Origin: Trematomus loennbergii
Lineage: Eukaryota; Chordata; Actinopteri; Perciformes; Nototheniidae
Direction of reading: 5' to 3'
DNA length: 64,000 nucleotides
Assembly (NCBI GenBank): GCA_012861695.1
Contig: JAAOOA010000177.1
Span: 248,001-312,000, forward strand
Positions 51,037-63,449 of the stretch are shown here, piece after piece (position 1 is the first letter of the stretch; each line of letters opens with the position of its first letter). The position numbers were made by a program, and so were the translations under genes. The notes under the pieces are model-generated. The model was not told the origin of the DNA and did not search any database. It worked only from the letters and a program-made list of their open reading frames with translations.

Positions 51037-52251
51037 TCCTCTCCTGCTGATGTTCAGGTGTATATCAGTATGTAGTGTCTCTACTTTAAAGAGTCCTCTC
51101 CTGCTGATGTTCAGGTGTATATCAGTATGTAGTGTCTCTACTTTAAAGAGTCCTCTCCTGCTGATGTTCAGGTGTATATCAGTATGTAGTGTCTCTACTT
51201 TAAAGAGTCCTCTCCTGCTGATGTTCAGGTGTATATCAGTATGTAGTGTCTCTACTTTAAAGAGTCCTCTCCTGCTGATGTTCAGGTGTATATCAGTATG
51301 TAGTGTCTCTACTTTAAAGAGTCCTCTCCTGCTGATGTTCAGGTGTATATCAGTATGTAGTGTCTCTACTTTAAAGAGTCCTCTCCTGCTGATGTTCAGG
51401 TGTATATCAGTATGTAGTGTCTCTACTTTAAAGAGTCCTCTCCTGCTGATGTTCAGGTGTATATCAGTATGTAGTGTCTCTACTTTAAAGAGTCCTCTCC
51501 TGCTGATGTTCAGGTGTATATCAGTATGTCGTGTCTCTACTTTAAAGAGTCCTCTCCTGCTGATGTTCAGGTGTATATCAGTATGTAGTGTCTCTACTTT
51601 AAAGAGTCCTCTCCTGCTGATGTTCAGGTGTATATCAGTATGTCGTGTCTCTACTTTAAAGAGTCCTCTCCTGCTGATGTTCAGGTGTATATCAGTATGT
51701 AGTGTCTCTACTTTAAAGAGTCCTCTCCTGCTGATGTTCAGGTGTATATCAGTATGTTGTGTCTCTACTTTAAAGAGTCCTCTCCTGCTGATGTTCAGGT
51801 GTATATCAGTATGTAGTGTCTCTACTTTAAAGAGTCCTCTCCTGCTGATGTTCAGGTGTATATCAGTATGTAGTGTCTCTACTTTAAAGAGTCCTCTCCT
51901 GCTGATGTGCAGGTGTATATCAGTATGTAGTGTCTCTACTTTAAAGAGTCCTCTCCTCTGATGTTCAGGTGTATATCAGTATGTAGTGTCTCTACTTTAA
52001 AGAGTCCTCTCCTCCTGATGTTCAGGTGTATATCAGTATGTAGTGTCTCTACTTTAAAGAGTCCTCTCCTGCTGATGTTCAGGTATATCAGTATGTAGTG
52101 TCTCTACTTTAAAGAGTCCTCTCCTGCTGATGTTCAGGTGTATATCAGTATGTAGTGTCTCTCCTTTAAAGAGTCCTCTCCTGCTGATGTTCAGGTGTAT
52201 ATCAGTATGTAGTGTCTCTACTTTAAAGAGTCCTCTCCTGCTGATGTTCAG
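51037..52251. repeat. 57-bp minisatellite array 2, left part
   Basis: About 21 units of the same 57-bp sequence as array 1, but far more uniform. Private variants include tagt changed to tcgt in two units 114 bp apart (near 51529 and 51643) and a gctg deletion near 51957. Frames of over 300 codons on the + strand follow from the period being divisible by three. The array is interrupted at 52252 by a transposon and resumes at 53573. Confidence 0.97.
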
Positions 52252-53572
52252 AGGCCTCATTTATAACGCCTTGCGTAGGATTCACGTGGGAGGGTTGCTT
52301 ACGTAGTTCAAAGCAAAAAAATAGGTACAGAAATGTTCCGACATTTTACGATTCACAAAACATTGCGTACCGGCGAGGGAAGTGCGTACGGCACTTCCTG
52401 CGCCTGTTTCCCTTTATAAATCACAATCGACTCGAAATGCGGCGCAGCTTTTGCGGGCTTCACGTAACGCCCATATTTGCCTATAAATAGTCAAAGAAAC
52501 GCCCATTCATTCATTCATTCTGACTGACTGCATGAAGAAGATCGCAGGAAATTACGACCGAACAGCTAAAAAGACATTTCACACCGTGTCAGATTTTGGT
52601 TATTTTGGGGAGGTCGAGATAAATCATATTGTTTGGTGGATGCAGTTTGAACCAGAGTAGCAGCATGGAGGTCGGATCGTCACCAAATAATAAATAAGTG
52701 GTCCGAAAAAGTTAATGACAAAAAAATACACATAACCTTCCTCAGGCAGTGTGTTTGTCCCGGGGACAGGAGACCCCCCCTTGATGAGAAACTGTAAGAA
52801 ATGATCGGGGAATCCCTCCGGAGTGGAGTCATGACGACTGGATCTGAATTTTTTGTTGTATTTGGTGGTTTGTGTTCCAGCTGTCGATCAGCAACTATAT
52901 ATCCATAATCCACCAGTTAAAGGAAATACAACTAATGTGTTGTGTTATATTAGCTGTACAATTTACCACATATGGTGTTCTTAGTTTCCATACCTCCTGT
53001 GTTTTACGAGCGACTTATCAAGTCTTGGCAAACGGCATAAAACACGATTAAACGTGATAGTATATAAAACCATGCTCGTATCTACAACCTATAGAAATGC
53101 AAAACGGCGTCAGTTTAGACGTAATTCTGTCCTCCTGCTTACCGCATCATTTATGAGAAAACATTTCATAACATTAACACAACATATTCGAGGTGGTTTT
53201 AAATAACATATCCGTATTTATTTATTTCTCCAAGTTATGTTTTTGTGTGCACTGAGGAGTCTCAAACAGGCGTTTGTTTAATCATTTTAAGATTGGCTTT
53301 AATCAATGTTTGAAAATGAATTCTTCATATTTGATAAATGAGAGGTAACATTTTTTTATTTATTTCCACATATTTCTCTCCATTCTTCCTTCTGCCAACG
53401 GTGTCGCAGTTTCTCGTCTCTCCCGTTTGTGTGCTTAGTGCGTACGCATGGGTTAGAGTTTGCGTGGAGGACCGCACATTTTCCGTCAAGTTAGTATTTT
53501 ATAAATCGCAAACATTGCGTAGAAACTGGCGTACGCCATTTGAGTGTATATCCCTTTATAAATGAGGCCCCC
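52252..53572. mobile_element. Harbinger3-like element, copy 2, inserted in the minisatellite
   Basis: Starts aggcctcatttataacgcc and ends tataaatgaggccccc, flanked by CAG at 52249-52251 and 53573-53575. Removing it and one CAG restores an almost normal 57-bp unit. The interior is nearly identical to 38999-40276, and includes about 36 bp absent from that copy. This dates the insertion after the array had formed. Confidence 0.92.
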
Positions 53573-54571
53573 CAGATGTATATCAGTATGTAGTGTCTCT
53601 ACTTTAAAGAGTCCTCTCCTGCTGATGTTCAGGTGTATATCAGTATGTAGTGTCTCTACTTTAAAGAGTCCTCTCCTGCTGATGTTCAGGTGTATATCAG
53701 TATGTAGTGTCTCTATTTTAAAGAGTCCTCTCCTGCTGATGTTCAGGTGTATATCAGTATGTAGTGTCTCTACTTTAAAGAGTCCTCTCCTGCTGATGTG
53801 CAGGTGTATATCAGTATGTAGTGTCTCTACTTTAAAGAGTCCTCTCCTGCTGATGTTCAGGTGTATATCAGTATGTAGTGTCTCTACTTTAAAGAGTCCT
53901 CTCCTGCTGATGTTCAGGTGTATATCAGTATGTAGTGTCTCTACTTTAAAGAGTCCTCTCCTGCTGATGTTCAGGTGTATATCAGTATGTAGTGTCTCTA
54001 CTTTAAAGAGTCCTCTCCTGCTGATGTTCAGGTGTATATCAGTATGTAGTGTCTCTACTTTAAAGAGTCCTCTCCTGCTGATGTTCAGGTGTATATCAGT
54101 ATGTAGTGTCTCTACTTTAAAGAGTCCTCTCCTGCTGATGTTCAGGTGTATATCAGTATGTAGTGTCTCTACTTTAAAGAGTCCTCTCCTGCTGATGTTC
54201 AGGTGTATATCAGTATGTAGTGTCTCTACTTTAAAGAGTCCTCTCCTGCTGATGTTCAGGTGTATATCAGTATGTAGTGTCTCTACTTTAAAGAGTCCTC
54301 TCCTGCTGATGTTCAGGTGTATATCAGTATGTAGTGTCTCTACTTTAAAGAGTCCTCTCCTGCTGATGTTCAGGTGTATATCAGTATGTAGTGTCTCTAC
54401 TTTAAAGAGTCCTCTCCTGCTGATGTTCAGGTGTATATCAGTATGTAGTGTCTCTACTTTAAAGAGTCCTCTCCTGCTGATGTTCAGGTGCATATCAGTA
54501 TGTAGTGTCTCTACTTTAAAGAGTCCTCTCCTGCTGATGTTCAGGTGTATATCAGTATGTAGTGTCTCTAC
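53573..54571. repeat. 57-bp minisatellite array 2, right part
   Basis: About 17.5 further units continuing the left part; most are identical to each other. Open frames exist on both strands (over 360 codons each way), as expected for a 57-bp period without stops. The last unit leads into gggacatgtctccatgc exactly as in array 1. Confidence 0.97.
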
Positions 54572-55017
54572 TGGGACATGTCTCCATGCTTTAATGTTCA
54601 AAAGCTCTTTATTTTTCTCATACTGCCTGTGCTGCAGCACCTCTTTTCACCTTTAATGTTCAAAAAGCTCTTTATTTTTCTCATACTGCCTGTGCTGCAG
54701 CACCTCTTTTCACCCTCTGTCTGAAACCAGAGCCCAGTCTGCTCTGATTGGTTAGCTGGCCAGCTCTGTTGTGATTGGTCAACCAGCTTAGAGATGTCCT
54801 GCCCCTTAGCCTATCATGTACAATGTGTTGGAGAGCTAGCCAATAGAAGCGTAAGTGTTATACAGAAGAGTGATGGCACTATGTTTACGGAAGTAAACAA
54901 AGGAGTCCAATGGAGGGAACACAGGGATTTTAGCCTTTGCAGACCATTAACATGCACACAGATCTAACACACTTCAGGAAAGGAAAACCCTTAATAGCAT
55001 AATAGGGCCTCTTTAAA
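54572..55017 (+). mobile_element. Transposon tail next to minisatellite array 2
   Basis: Matches 1522-1830. A 66-bp piece beginning tttaatgttcaaa is duplicated head to tail at about 54590-54716. The far end reads gcataatagggcctctttaa, a terminus I associate with a common fish miniature transposon. The 5' end of the element is replaced by the tandem array. Confidence 0.7.
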
Positions 55018-55330
55018 AATGTAAAACACATCATTATGAAATAATAGATTCCTGATGGATGTGCAGCTTATATACTGAGTTTATGCCGATGTACTTCTCA
55101 CACCATAACTCACAACATGATACAAAATAAACAATAAAGGGTGACATTTTGTGTTAGCTAGCAGAGATTCTCCTGTATCAGAAACACAGTATTTCGCTGC
55201 ATTAAATGAATTTAATGCATTGAACAGCTTCTCATGGAGCAAAGAAATATTCAATATTATTCCAGTCACCTTATAAGTCTCATGTGATGATCAAGTTTAT
55301 ACGTTTGTCAGAAGAAAAAAAAGCAACTGC

Positions 55331-55693
55331 AGATTTCACGTTTGGCTTCAGCTTTTAATGATGAAAATTCTTCACACATTCTCAAATATGACACGAAATT
55401 AATTTGTAGTATATTGACTTCAAAGCAACTGTAAAATCCAGCCCTTAGTTTCGTTCTCTAAGATGCAAAAGAGTCTCAAAATGCTCAACAGTGTCAGTGT
55501 AAGTGCTTTGTGTGTAACATCTTTACATGTCATCTCAAACCATATCTGGAGCCACCACCTCCTGTGGGAAACACTGTCATGTGATTATGTGCTTGCCATG
55601 CATCTGTCGAGCATTTCAGTCCGTTTAAAAAAAAATAACTGACTGAAATGCCCCTTTGTCGGGGTTGTGGGTTTTGACCCGCTGACATTTGTA
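55331..55693 (+). repeat. 360-bp duplicated segment, copy 2
   Basis: Near-identical to 46991-47350 in the same orientation, with a few small indels. Flanking sequence differs on both sides. Confidence 0.9.
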
Positions 55694-55916
55694 AACAAAC
55701 AAATGCGGGAATTGTTGTATCGTTCTATCAAATAATATTTATTTAGTGGTCAAGGCGGCATATAAACATAAATGACCAACATAGACTTCCTTAATTTAAA
55801 GGTAACAAAAAGGAGTTCTCTGTATGATCCAATATACCGCCACTCCGTCCGACCATCATCCGTTGTGTCCCATTGTCCTGCCATAAAGACATGTCATATC
55901 CTGCCTCACAAGCATA

Positions 55917-56553
55917 TTTTTCTCATACAGCATCTCTGTATAGTATGTGTATTCACTCTCTGTCCTACACGGCTTGTTGGAGCTCCTGCCCCCCCCTCCC
56001 TATGAGTCAGCTCGCCCACTCTGTTCTGATGAGTCAACCACCGTTACAGCGGAACATCAGTGATTATGTTTTACAATGGCGTTTGTTAGCAACAAGAAAA
56101 TGACACCAGTAATGACAAACAGATGAGAATGCTGCGTGGGGTCTGGGTGCCGTGTTGGCGGGACGTTGCGGGGCTCGCTGCTCCGCCCTGGGGCTTGAGG
56201 AGCGGACAGTGTGAGTTGGATTACTGGTGTCGTTTCCTGGTTGCGCGTGGGGTCTGAGCTCCGCTGAGCACTGCGGAGCACCGCGGTGTTGGCTGAGTGA
56301 GTGAGTGTGTGTGCGGATTGCTCCATTTGGACTTAATGACGTCACTGTACCCAGGAAGAAAACAATGGAAAAAGAGAAATGTCCAACGAGGCGTTCTGGG
56401 GCAGCATAGACAGGTATTTTCTGTGTTAGAGTTTACTCGCTACAGGGTGTACTTTGAGGGTTTGTGACTCTGCAGACCGGTTACATGCAGAAAAAGCTAC
56501 ATAACACACAAGGGGACGGGTAATAACCAGAAAAGCATGACATGGGACCTTTA
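55917..56553. mobile_element. Inverted, truncated copy of the taaaggtcccatg element
   Basis: Matches the reverse complement of 31209-31843, ending catgggacctttaa. About 70 bp at the other end are missing. Shared pieces include catacagcatctctgtatag and cattgtt-type sequence. Confidence 0.85.
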
Positions 56554-57179
56554 AGATATTTTCTGATATCATTAATCATAATAAAGTAAAATGGCTCATG
56601 AAGAAAACAAATTATAATTTCAATAATTTCAAAATGTCTGCATGAGTGCTGATTTGACTCACTTTCAGGGGGCAGCCCTAACCTATTGTCAATATGACGT
56701 TGTTATACTACAGTATGTGTAGCTATGTATACTAGTGTGGAAGACCAAACATGTGAGGGGGGGTGTGTTCTCCACCCTCAGTGGAAATTACACCCTTGAA
56801 TCTGACTGAGCGTGAGAGCAGCAGCAGCGCAGGAAATGAGTAGCATTCTGTGTGAGGCTCATCTTTATCGAGAGACACAGCGTATATCGTAAGAGTATCT
56901 TTGCCACCAATGTTCCCCTCGGGGGGGGGGGGCTCTTACCTTGGCTCTGACACATCCCATTACTCTCTGTGTGCAGCCGCATTTGGTAAATCATTGTTTC
57001 ACTTCCACACCTTTTATTTTAAATCAAGAATTTGGCAAGCGGTATGAAGCTCTCTGCAAGGCTGCCAATAACTGTGCTGTGACCGGGGGGGGGGGTTAGG
57101 GTTAGTAGGTGTAAAATGAACAGTAATTGCATGTCAATGCCAACTCATGGTTCTGATTTCAAAAAGATGTTTGTGTGCC

Positions 57180-57600
57180 AGCAGACTTGTTTTCTTCCGC
57201 GGATTACTAATCACTCCGCCGCTCAGCTCAGTAGGTCTCCTCGCATTCAACCATCAACCCACCTTGATTTTCTTTCATTTTCCTAATTAGCTACATGATC
57301 ACACCAATTAATCTCTATTCCCCCGCCACTCAGCATGGTGGCAAAAGGAACAAAAGATCAGCCCTGTTGCTGTCAGCTGCCAATGATCTGCAAAGTGGTT
57401 TGCAACATATGGATCGGTGGCAGGGAACAGGGTCTTGAAAAAAAGCAAATTGCATCTTTTTAGACTGCTTTTCCACTTGCATGCCTTTGCAGCATCGTTC
57501 TCTGGGGTTAATTAGAAATTGCATGCTCGGCTGCCTCCCATTAATTAACATTAGAGACTTCCCAAGCTGCGCTGGGAAATGCTGCTAAAGCATCAGTGCA
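57180..57600. other. Single-copy intronic block, possible regulatory element
   Basis: Several TTAATTA/CTAATTAG homeodomain-like cores (near 57284, 57306, 57509 and 57541), an aaattgcat motif and no repeat similarity. Base composition and motif density resemble vertebrate noncoding enhancers. Conservation is untested. Confidence 0.3.
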
Positions 57601-58016
57601 CGGAAGCAAGTGTGTGTCAGTGCCTCCCTGCTGACATGCCAATGTGTGTGTGTGTAGTACATCCCCACGACTGGTAGAGCGTGAAGGTTGTTAATGGTGA
57701 GCTACTGCCTGGAAGCTCCTGAGCTGAGAGCAGGACAGACAACTGAAGGACAGTCCTCTCTCTGTTCGTCCTCTCATAGACCTCAAACTGAATTACACTC
57801 ACACACAACTAAACTCACTTACTGTTTTGTCCTACGTGCACGTATCCCTGTGCACTTTGACAAACAGCTAAACATCTTCCACCATCGAGCACTGGAGACT
57901 GGAGTTTTCGTTTGAATCACTTTAATGACGGAGAAAGGGTGAAACTAAGAAATAAAGACATATAAATATCCAGAAGAATACTTACAATCACTATTATAAG
58001 TGGAGAAACGTATATA

Positions 58017-59800
58017 TAGGGGAGAGTGGGGTAAGATGATCCAATTTGTACTTATGATGTAGTCCATGGGTACTTTTTTATTAAAGGTCCACTTGTGAAT
58101 TTTATACAAGGTCACTGGTCCGGATAAATGCCAGTAAAGTCCCCCCGGAGCGGAGCGGAGCAATGATCGTTATCGTTTGCGTCATGACGTAACCGTTTAC
58201 GTGCTTTCTTATGACCCACACGGAGTTTTACGTAGCTGATTTTCTCCGCAACACCGCTCAACAACACAATAGAGGACTGCGTCGGGTAGTTTTTAATCAT
58301 ACGAAGCCAGATTAATTAAATAACTACTTCTCCAACCTTATACCTTTCTCCAGAGTGCCGTGGTGCATTGTTTATTAATGTGGTTCAACGGATTACTGCC
58401 GCTGCAGTGCTGCTCATGCACCGGAGTTTATTCTACTGTTGACTCACACGGCAGCGGCACTGTAAAGTATTCACTGTCCGACTGTCACGCAAGCAGCTGA
58501 TAAATATCCCCCATCCCCATCAGTGAATGTGTTTCAGTCTGAAAGCTGTTTGGCATCACAACGCTGTTATGAAGTTTCTCTGGCATTCTACAGGTGATGT
58601 TAGCATAGCAACCGAAGCTAATCAGACTATCTCGTATCATATTGTGGCATAAACCGTTTTCTACACAAAATAAACAGAATCACACTCAGCCTGGTTAGTG
58701 TTGCCTGACTTTATATAAGTGTTTTTTATAAGTGTGTGGTCGCGTTCTAGTCACTTTGCTCAGCGCTACTGCTTGTTACAACTTGTATTCGCTGTACTCG
58801 CCATGAACTGTTATTGCTCAGGTTAATCTTACCCCCCCCTCCAATGTAAGCGTGACGTATTTGGTTCTTAGATCTTGCCGGGTTGCCGACTCCAGCGAAG
58901 GTCAATTGTGTCTAGAGTGCTCCATCTAGTGGGATCCACTAAAATGCCGGGTATTGCAGGAAAAAGGCAAAATGAATGCGGTCTTTACTCTAATTTGGAC
59001 AATTTTGTACCAATATTCGGCCGGATTAAAAAGCCCAACGGGCCGTATATGGCCCGCGGGCCTTAGTTTGCCCATGCCTGCTCTATCCTCTGCTGTTCCA
59101 CTGTTCCTCCTGTTTTCACTTCTTTTCCTCCTTCCTTTTTATGTCTCTACGCAGTGTGGACCTGTAAATATTTCTGTCTTTTGCCACTGCTCTGATGGAT
59201 TTTCTAGCCTCTCCATCAGTGGCTCTCTCTCCATCTCCTCAGTATTTCTCTTGGACTTGCTTGGCATGCTGGCTTTTCTATAATGTTTAAAACATAAAAA
59301 ACAATCAGTTATGTCAAACTACACTGAAATAGCATTTTATACTACAGAGACTTAACTTAACTTCAGTGCCTCATGGGGGGTTAAGTTAAACCACTGGCTC
59401 AATTTACCCCCCAGCATGTGGCTCACTTTGCCCCTCAGCCACCTTTTTGGGAAAAAACTGTCTAGTTTAGTCCTTCATGCATGCTAATCTTTAGCTAAAT
59501 GATTCACATAGTGTTACACCTTGCTAAATAACCAACAAGTATGATACATATTTTCAGACCTGTGACATTTGCTTTGACATTACAGTAATTATACCTGACA
59601 TGTTTAACTTTGACAAGCAAAACATGTTTTATTGTGAAAAAAACACATTTACCACTTTACCATGTGCTTCTCTCCATCACAGCCACATATAAATTATGGG
59701 TGCTTCCTGAACTTATGGTCACATGACAACAAATGTGCACAGTTAGATAAAGGGGGTGGGTCAACTTACCCACTGGATCATCTCAGCCCACTCTCCCCTA
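58017..59800. mobile_element. Element with taggggagagtgggg ends, containing nested insertions
   Basis: The left end taggggagagtggggtaaga and the right end, inverted, taggggagagtgggctgaga match at most positions over 28 bp. A hAT terminus lies inside (ends at 59080), and the block 58081-58870 looks like another insertion. No transposase frame. Superfamily uncertain. Confidence 0.65.
58870..59080 (-). mobile_element. hAT terminal remnant nested in the 58017 element
   Basis: The right end, inverted, reads caggcatgggcaaactaagg followed by cccgcgggccatatacggcc, typical of a Charlie-like hAT end. The left boundary is not sharp. Confidence 0.6.
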
Positions 59801-60149
59801 CACATGGCTGTAGCACTAGAGGCTGGCTTTAGCTAACTTGAGTTGCAATGATATAAATAATAAATTATCGATTCCCAAAAAACTTTAAAAAAACAAATAT
59901 TTACGAGAAATAAAATAAGACTTTGTTTGTAGTCATTTTACCAACCGAGAATGCAACCAAAGGCATGGAACGTGGAGGATTGAAGCAGATTGTTATCACA
60001 AGCAAACATGTGGCTGTCCTGGTCATTTGGCTTCTTAACTTGGAAGGAAAGGCATACTGCAGATTCCTTTATAAACATGTTGTTTTCTTCATGCTTTTGA
60101 ACCATAGTGATACACAACAGCACATATACACTACAAGGACACACAGATG

Positions 60150-60302
60150 AACCTTCAAGAAGGGCTTCAAAACCTGTCTTTTTAAAAAAGCCTTTATTAA
60201 ACTTGTGTTTTTAAGTATGTATGTTATGCCCCTTGTAGCATGTTGGGATTGCTTTTAGTAATGACAGGTGCTTTACAAATCAAATGTATTATTATTATTA
60301 TT
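60150..60302 (+). mobile_element. 3' end of a LINE or SINE with (TTA)n tail
   Basis: Contains 'aaaacctgtctttttaaaaa', 'gtgctttacaaatcaaatg' and ends in ttattattatta. This is the common 3' tail of L2-type retroelements in fish. Confidence 0.55.
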
Positions 60303-60966
60303 AACTTCACAGGTGCTATCAGTCTAACTGCACTACTGTGACTGTTAAACCACATAACACACACTTGTCTCACCGAAGAGGGATATTAGGGAGTTAAAAA
60401 CCCAGTGTATATGATTTAGGGGTAATAAATACTCATAACTAATGTGTTTCTGTTAGTTTAAAATTGATGGGTTATCCGATAACATTCATCGGCCAATCGG
60501 TTCTACTCATTTCCTTCCTATACGGACTGTATACCTGCATTCAACCAGGGCCCTCTGAAATCCATTGGTCAATTCACGTAGACTGCAATTGGTTGCCTAC
60601 AGATACAAAATTAATTTACAAATTGAGTGTTTCAGGAATGAGTCCTAACACCCGGATTAAATTGTTAGAATTGTACACCTGCCACGCTTATCGAAGACAA
60701 CGTGTTTTTGAACATTTTTGTGGTTAGTCACCTGAAATAAGGTCTGTGGTTAGCACAAGCTGAACACATTTTGTTCTATGACATAAATACATCAGTAAAT
60801 ACCCCACTGGTGAATGTCTGAAGCTTTTTTGTGTCATAAAAATGGTGCTTGCTGACAAGTGTCTAAATAAGATTACTTCACTTCATCATATAAAACATTA
60901 GCCACCTTTAGCTTAGCGGTGATGGCGTGAAGTCATGCGACAGTGAGGTAGTTTGTTTATAGCATT

Positions 60967-61885
60967 ATCAGAATCAGAAACAGGTTTATTACCAGGTAGG
61001 TTTACACGTACGAGGAATTTGACTTGGTGTCGTGGTGCATAAAAACAAGAATTAAAAACAGATAGAGAACCAGAAAAATATTAACAATATGGTCAAATAT
61101 AGTAAAATATAACATATGCCAGAGGGGAGGGGGGTGAACAGTTTGTGTCCAGGGTGGGAGGGTCGGCCACTATCTTCCCTGCCGCCTCAGGGTCCTGGAG
61201 GCATGCAGGTCGTGGAGGGATGGCAGATTGCAGCTGATCACCCTCTCTGCAGAGCTGATGACACGCTGCAGCGGCCCTTATCCTTGGCTGTAGCTGCAGC
61301 GTACCAGATGGTGATGGAGGAGGTGAGGATGGACTCCATGATGGAGGTGTAGAAGTTCACCATCATCGTCTTTGGCAGGTTGAATTTCTTCAGCTGCCTC
61401 AGGAAGAACATCCTCGGCTGGGCTTTTTTGATGAGGGAGCTGATGTTCTGCTCCCATTTGAGGTCCTGGGCGATGATGGTGCCCGGGAAGCGGAAAGACT
61501 CCACAGCAGTTACTGTGGAGTCACACAGAGTGATGGGGGCGGGTAGGGCTGTGCTCTTCCTGAAGTCCACAACCATCTCCACTGTCTTGAGAGCATTAAG
61601 CTCCAGGTGGTTGTCCCTGCACCAGGTCACCAGATGGTCCATCTCCCACCTGTAGGCAGACTCGTCCCCACCAGAGATGAGTCCGATGAGCGTGGTGTCG
61701 TCTGCGAACTTCAGGAGCTTGACAGACTGGTGACTGGAGGTGCAGCTGTTGGTGTACAGGGAGAAGAGCAGAGGGGAAAGAACGCAGCCTTGAGGGGAAC
61801 CGGTGCTGATGGTCCGGGGGTCAGAGACGTGTTACCCCAGCCTCACGTGGTGCTTCCTATCAGACAGGAAGTCTGTGAAAACTGT
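60967..61885 (-). pseudogene. LINE reverse transcriptase fragment
   Basis: On the minus strand, from about 61880 down, the frame reads TDFLSDRKHHVRLG, an in-frame stop (61832-61834), then RTISTGSPQGCVLSPLLF (RT domain), KLLKFADDTTLIGL (catalytic FADD box) and CRDNHLELNALKT. It continues to FYTSIMES near the C-terminus and then frameshifts. The 3' end at about 60967 carries tgattctgat, the usual tail of L2-type fish LINEs. The copy is 5'-truncated and clearly dead. It lies antisense in dpp10 intron 3. The clade label is from memory. Confidence 0.9.
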
Positions 61886-62757
61886 GAATTATGTTAGCTT
61901 TTTACTTATATGACAATTGCATTTACGGTTCAAGAATCATACATAGGTAATGATATGTGGAGGTTGTCCTGCTGAAGAAAACACCGATCTTTTACCTGCA
62001 ATATTTTGAAATCCATTGCTTTTTGTTGACGGAGCCCTTGTGATGCTATCACTTCCAGGTCTGCCCACAAAAATACTTCATCAATGCACCACACTGTCTA
62101 TATCTGGTTATGGACATTTTGTTAGAATCACAATATTTCTGGACAGGTATTCCTTAATCATAGTTTCTGGTATTGTATTTTTTTTTCCATATTCCCAACA
62201 GGTATAATCTGCATCTTATTTGACCTTCTAATACTCATATCAAAGGCCAATAAGACCCCCCCAGTGTTCTCTCTCATAAGACTTTTGCTCATGTTGGATG
62301 TGGGTGGAACTATACTGGGAATTACACAAGGTCACCTCACTGTGCAGTCCTGAGGAGAGGCATTATCCACCAGATAATTAGAAACAACAGTGTGGGTGTG
62401 CGTGGGTGTACGGTGGGGGTGCACAGCCTTTAATATTAGATCAGCATTAACAAATAGAGGTTTTCATTTTTAGAATTATATTTCTGGCACTAATATTCTC
62501 TGAGCCAAATCAGACCTTCATTAAAATGTAATACAAAACAGAAAGAAACCCGTCAAGCACAGCCTCAAAGTCTTTATGGGACTGCTGTCTATTTCTGCAC
62601 CAGCGCTAATAAGATAGTGTATGTCTGCCAGAGAAATTAAGTAAATGTTAAAGGTTAGAGGAAAAAATTACATTTTCCACTTCCCAATCCTTCACAATTT
62701 AACCATGAGGTACACATTCATTCATTCTGATATATCAACACAGTCTCATGGCATTTC

Positions 62758-63286
62758 GTGTTATAGTCACGAAATTAATCTATTGATTCTTGTTCACCAA
62801 CACGATTTCGCCATTTTTTTCGTGTCACACAGAACGATTTTAAAAGCAATGTAAATAATAACAAATTAGAAGGAAAAACAGATAAAAGCAATGTATTTCT
62901 ATTGGTAGTATGTTTTGTGCCTGCACCAAAATAATAACAAATTAGAAGGAAAAAAAGATGACAAAAAATACAGATTTCAGTATTCTGAGGCTCTGAGCCA
63001 TTTCTTTTCCTCGCGGACGGCAAAAAAACTCAGACATTATACAATTTAAAATAAAAGGGATAGGGTTAGGCTTAGGGTAAGATATTGAGTAAGAAAATGT
63101 TTTTATGAACCACACAGCTTCTGGTCTTCCAAGACCCGACCGGACAAAAAGACGTGTTGCAGGCACGAAACATACTACCAATAGAAATACATGCTTTTAA
63201 AATCGTTCTGTGTGACATGAAAAAAATACGAAAATCGTGTTGGTGAACACGAATCAATAGATTAAATTCATTTTGTGACCATAACA
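62758..63286. mobile_element. Miniature element with long terminal inverted repeats
   Basis: The left arm (62758 to about 62927) and the right arm (about 63158-63286) are reverse complements over roughly 130 bp, sharing atcgtgttggtgaacac and taccaatagaaatacat. The left arm carries an extra 40 bp near 62851-62890. The 'gtcacgaaattaatc' ends are familiar from fish foldback elements. Class unknown. Confidence 0.75.
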
Positions 63287-63446
63287 CAGGGGTGGGCAAA
63301 CGTTTTGGCTCGGTGGCCACTATGAGTTTTAAAATTTGACAGACGGGCCGGGCCAGTAGCAGATCGGTGAAAAAATATTTAGCTGTCCACTCCTCATTAA
63401 ACACTCGCCACTCATTGTCGACTTTTCTTTTCTTTGGTCCACTCAT
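63287..63446 (-). pseudogene. hAT end fused to a transposase N-terminus
   Basis: The + strand begins caggggtgggcaaacgttttg, a Charlie-like hAT end. The minus strand from 63446 reads MSGPKKRKVDNEWRVFNEEW then TAKYFF, the usual first residues of such transposases, and then runs straight into the terminal repeat. The element has lost its whole interior. Confidence 0.7.
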
Positions 63447-63449
63447 TAG

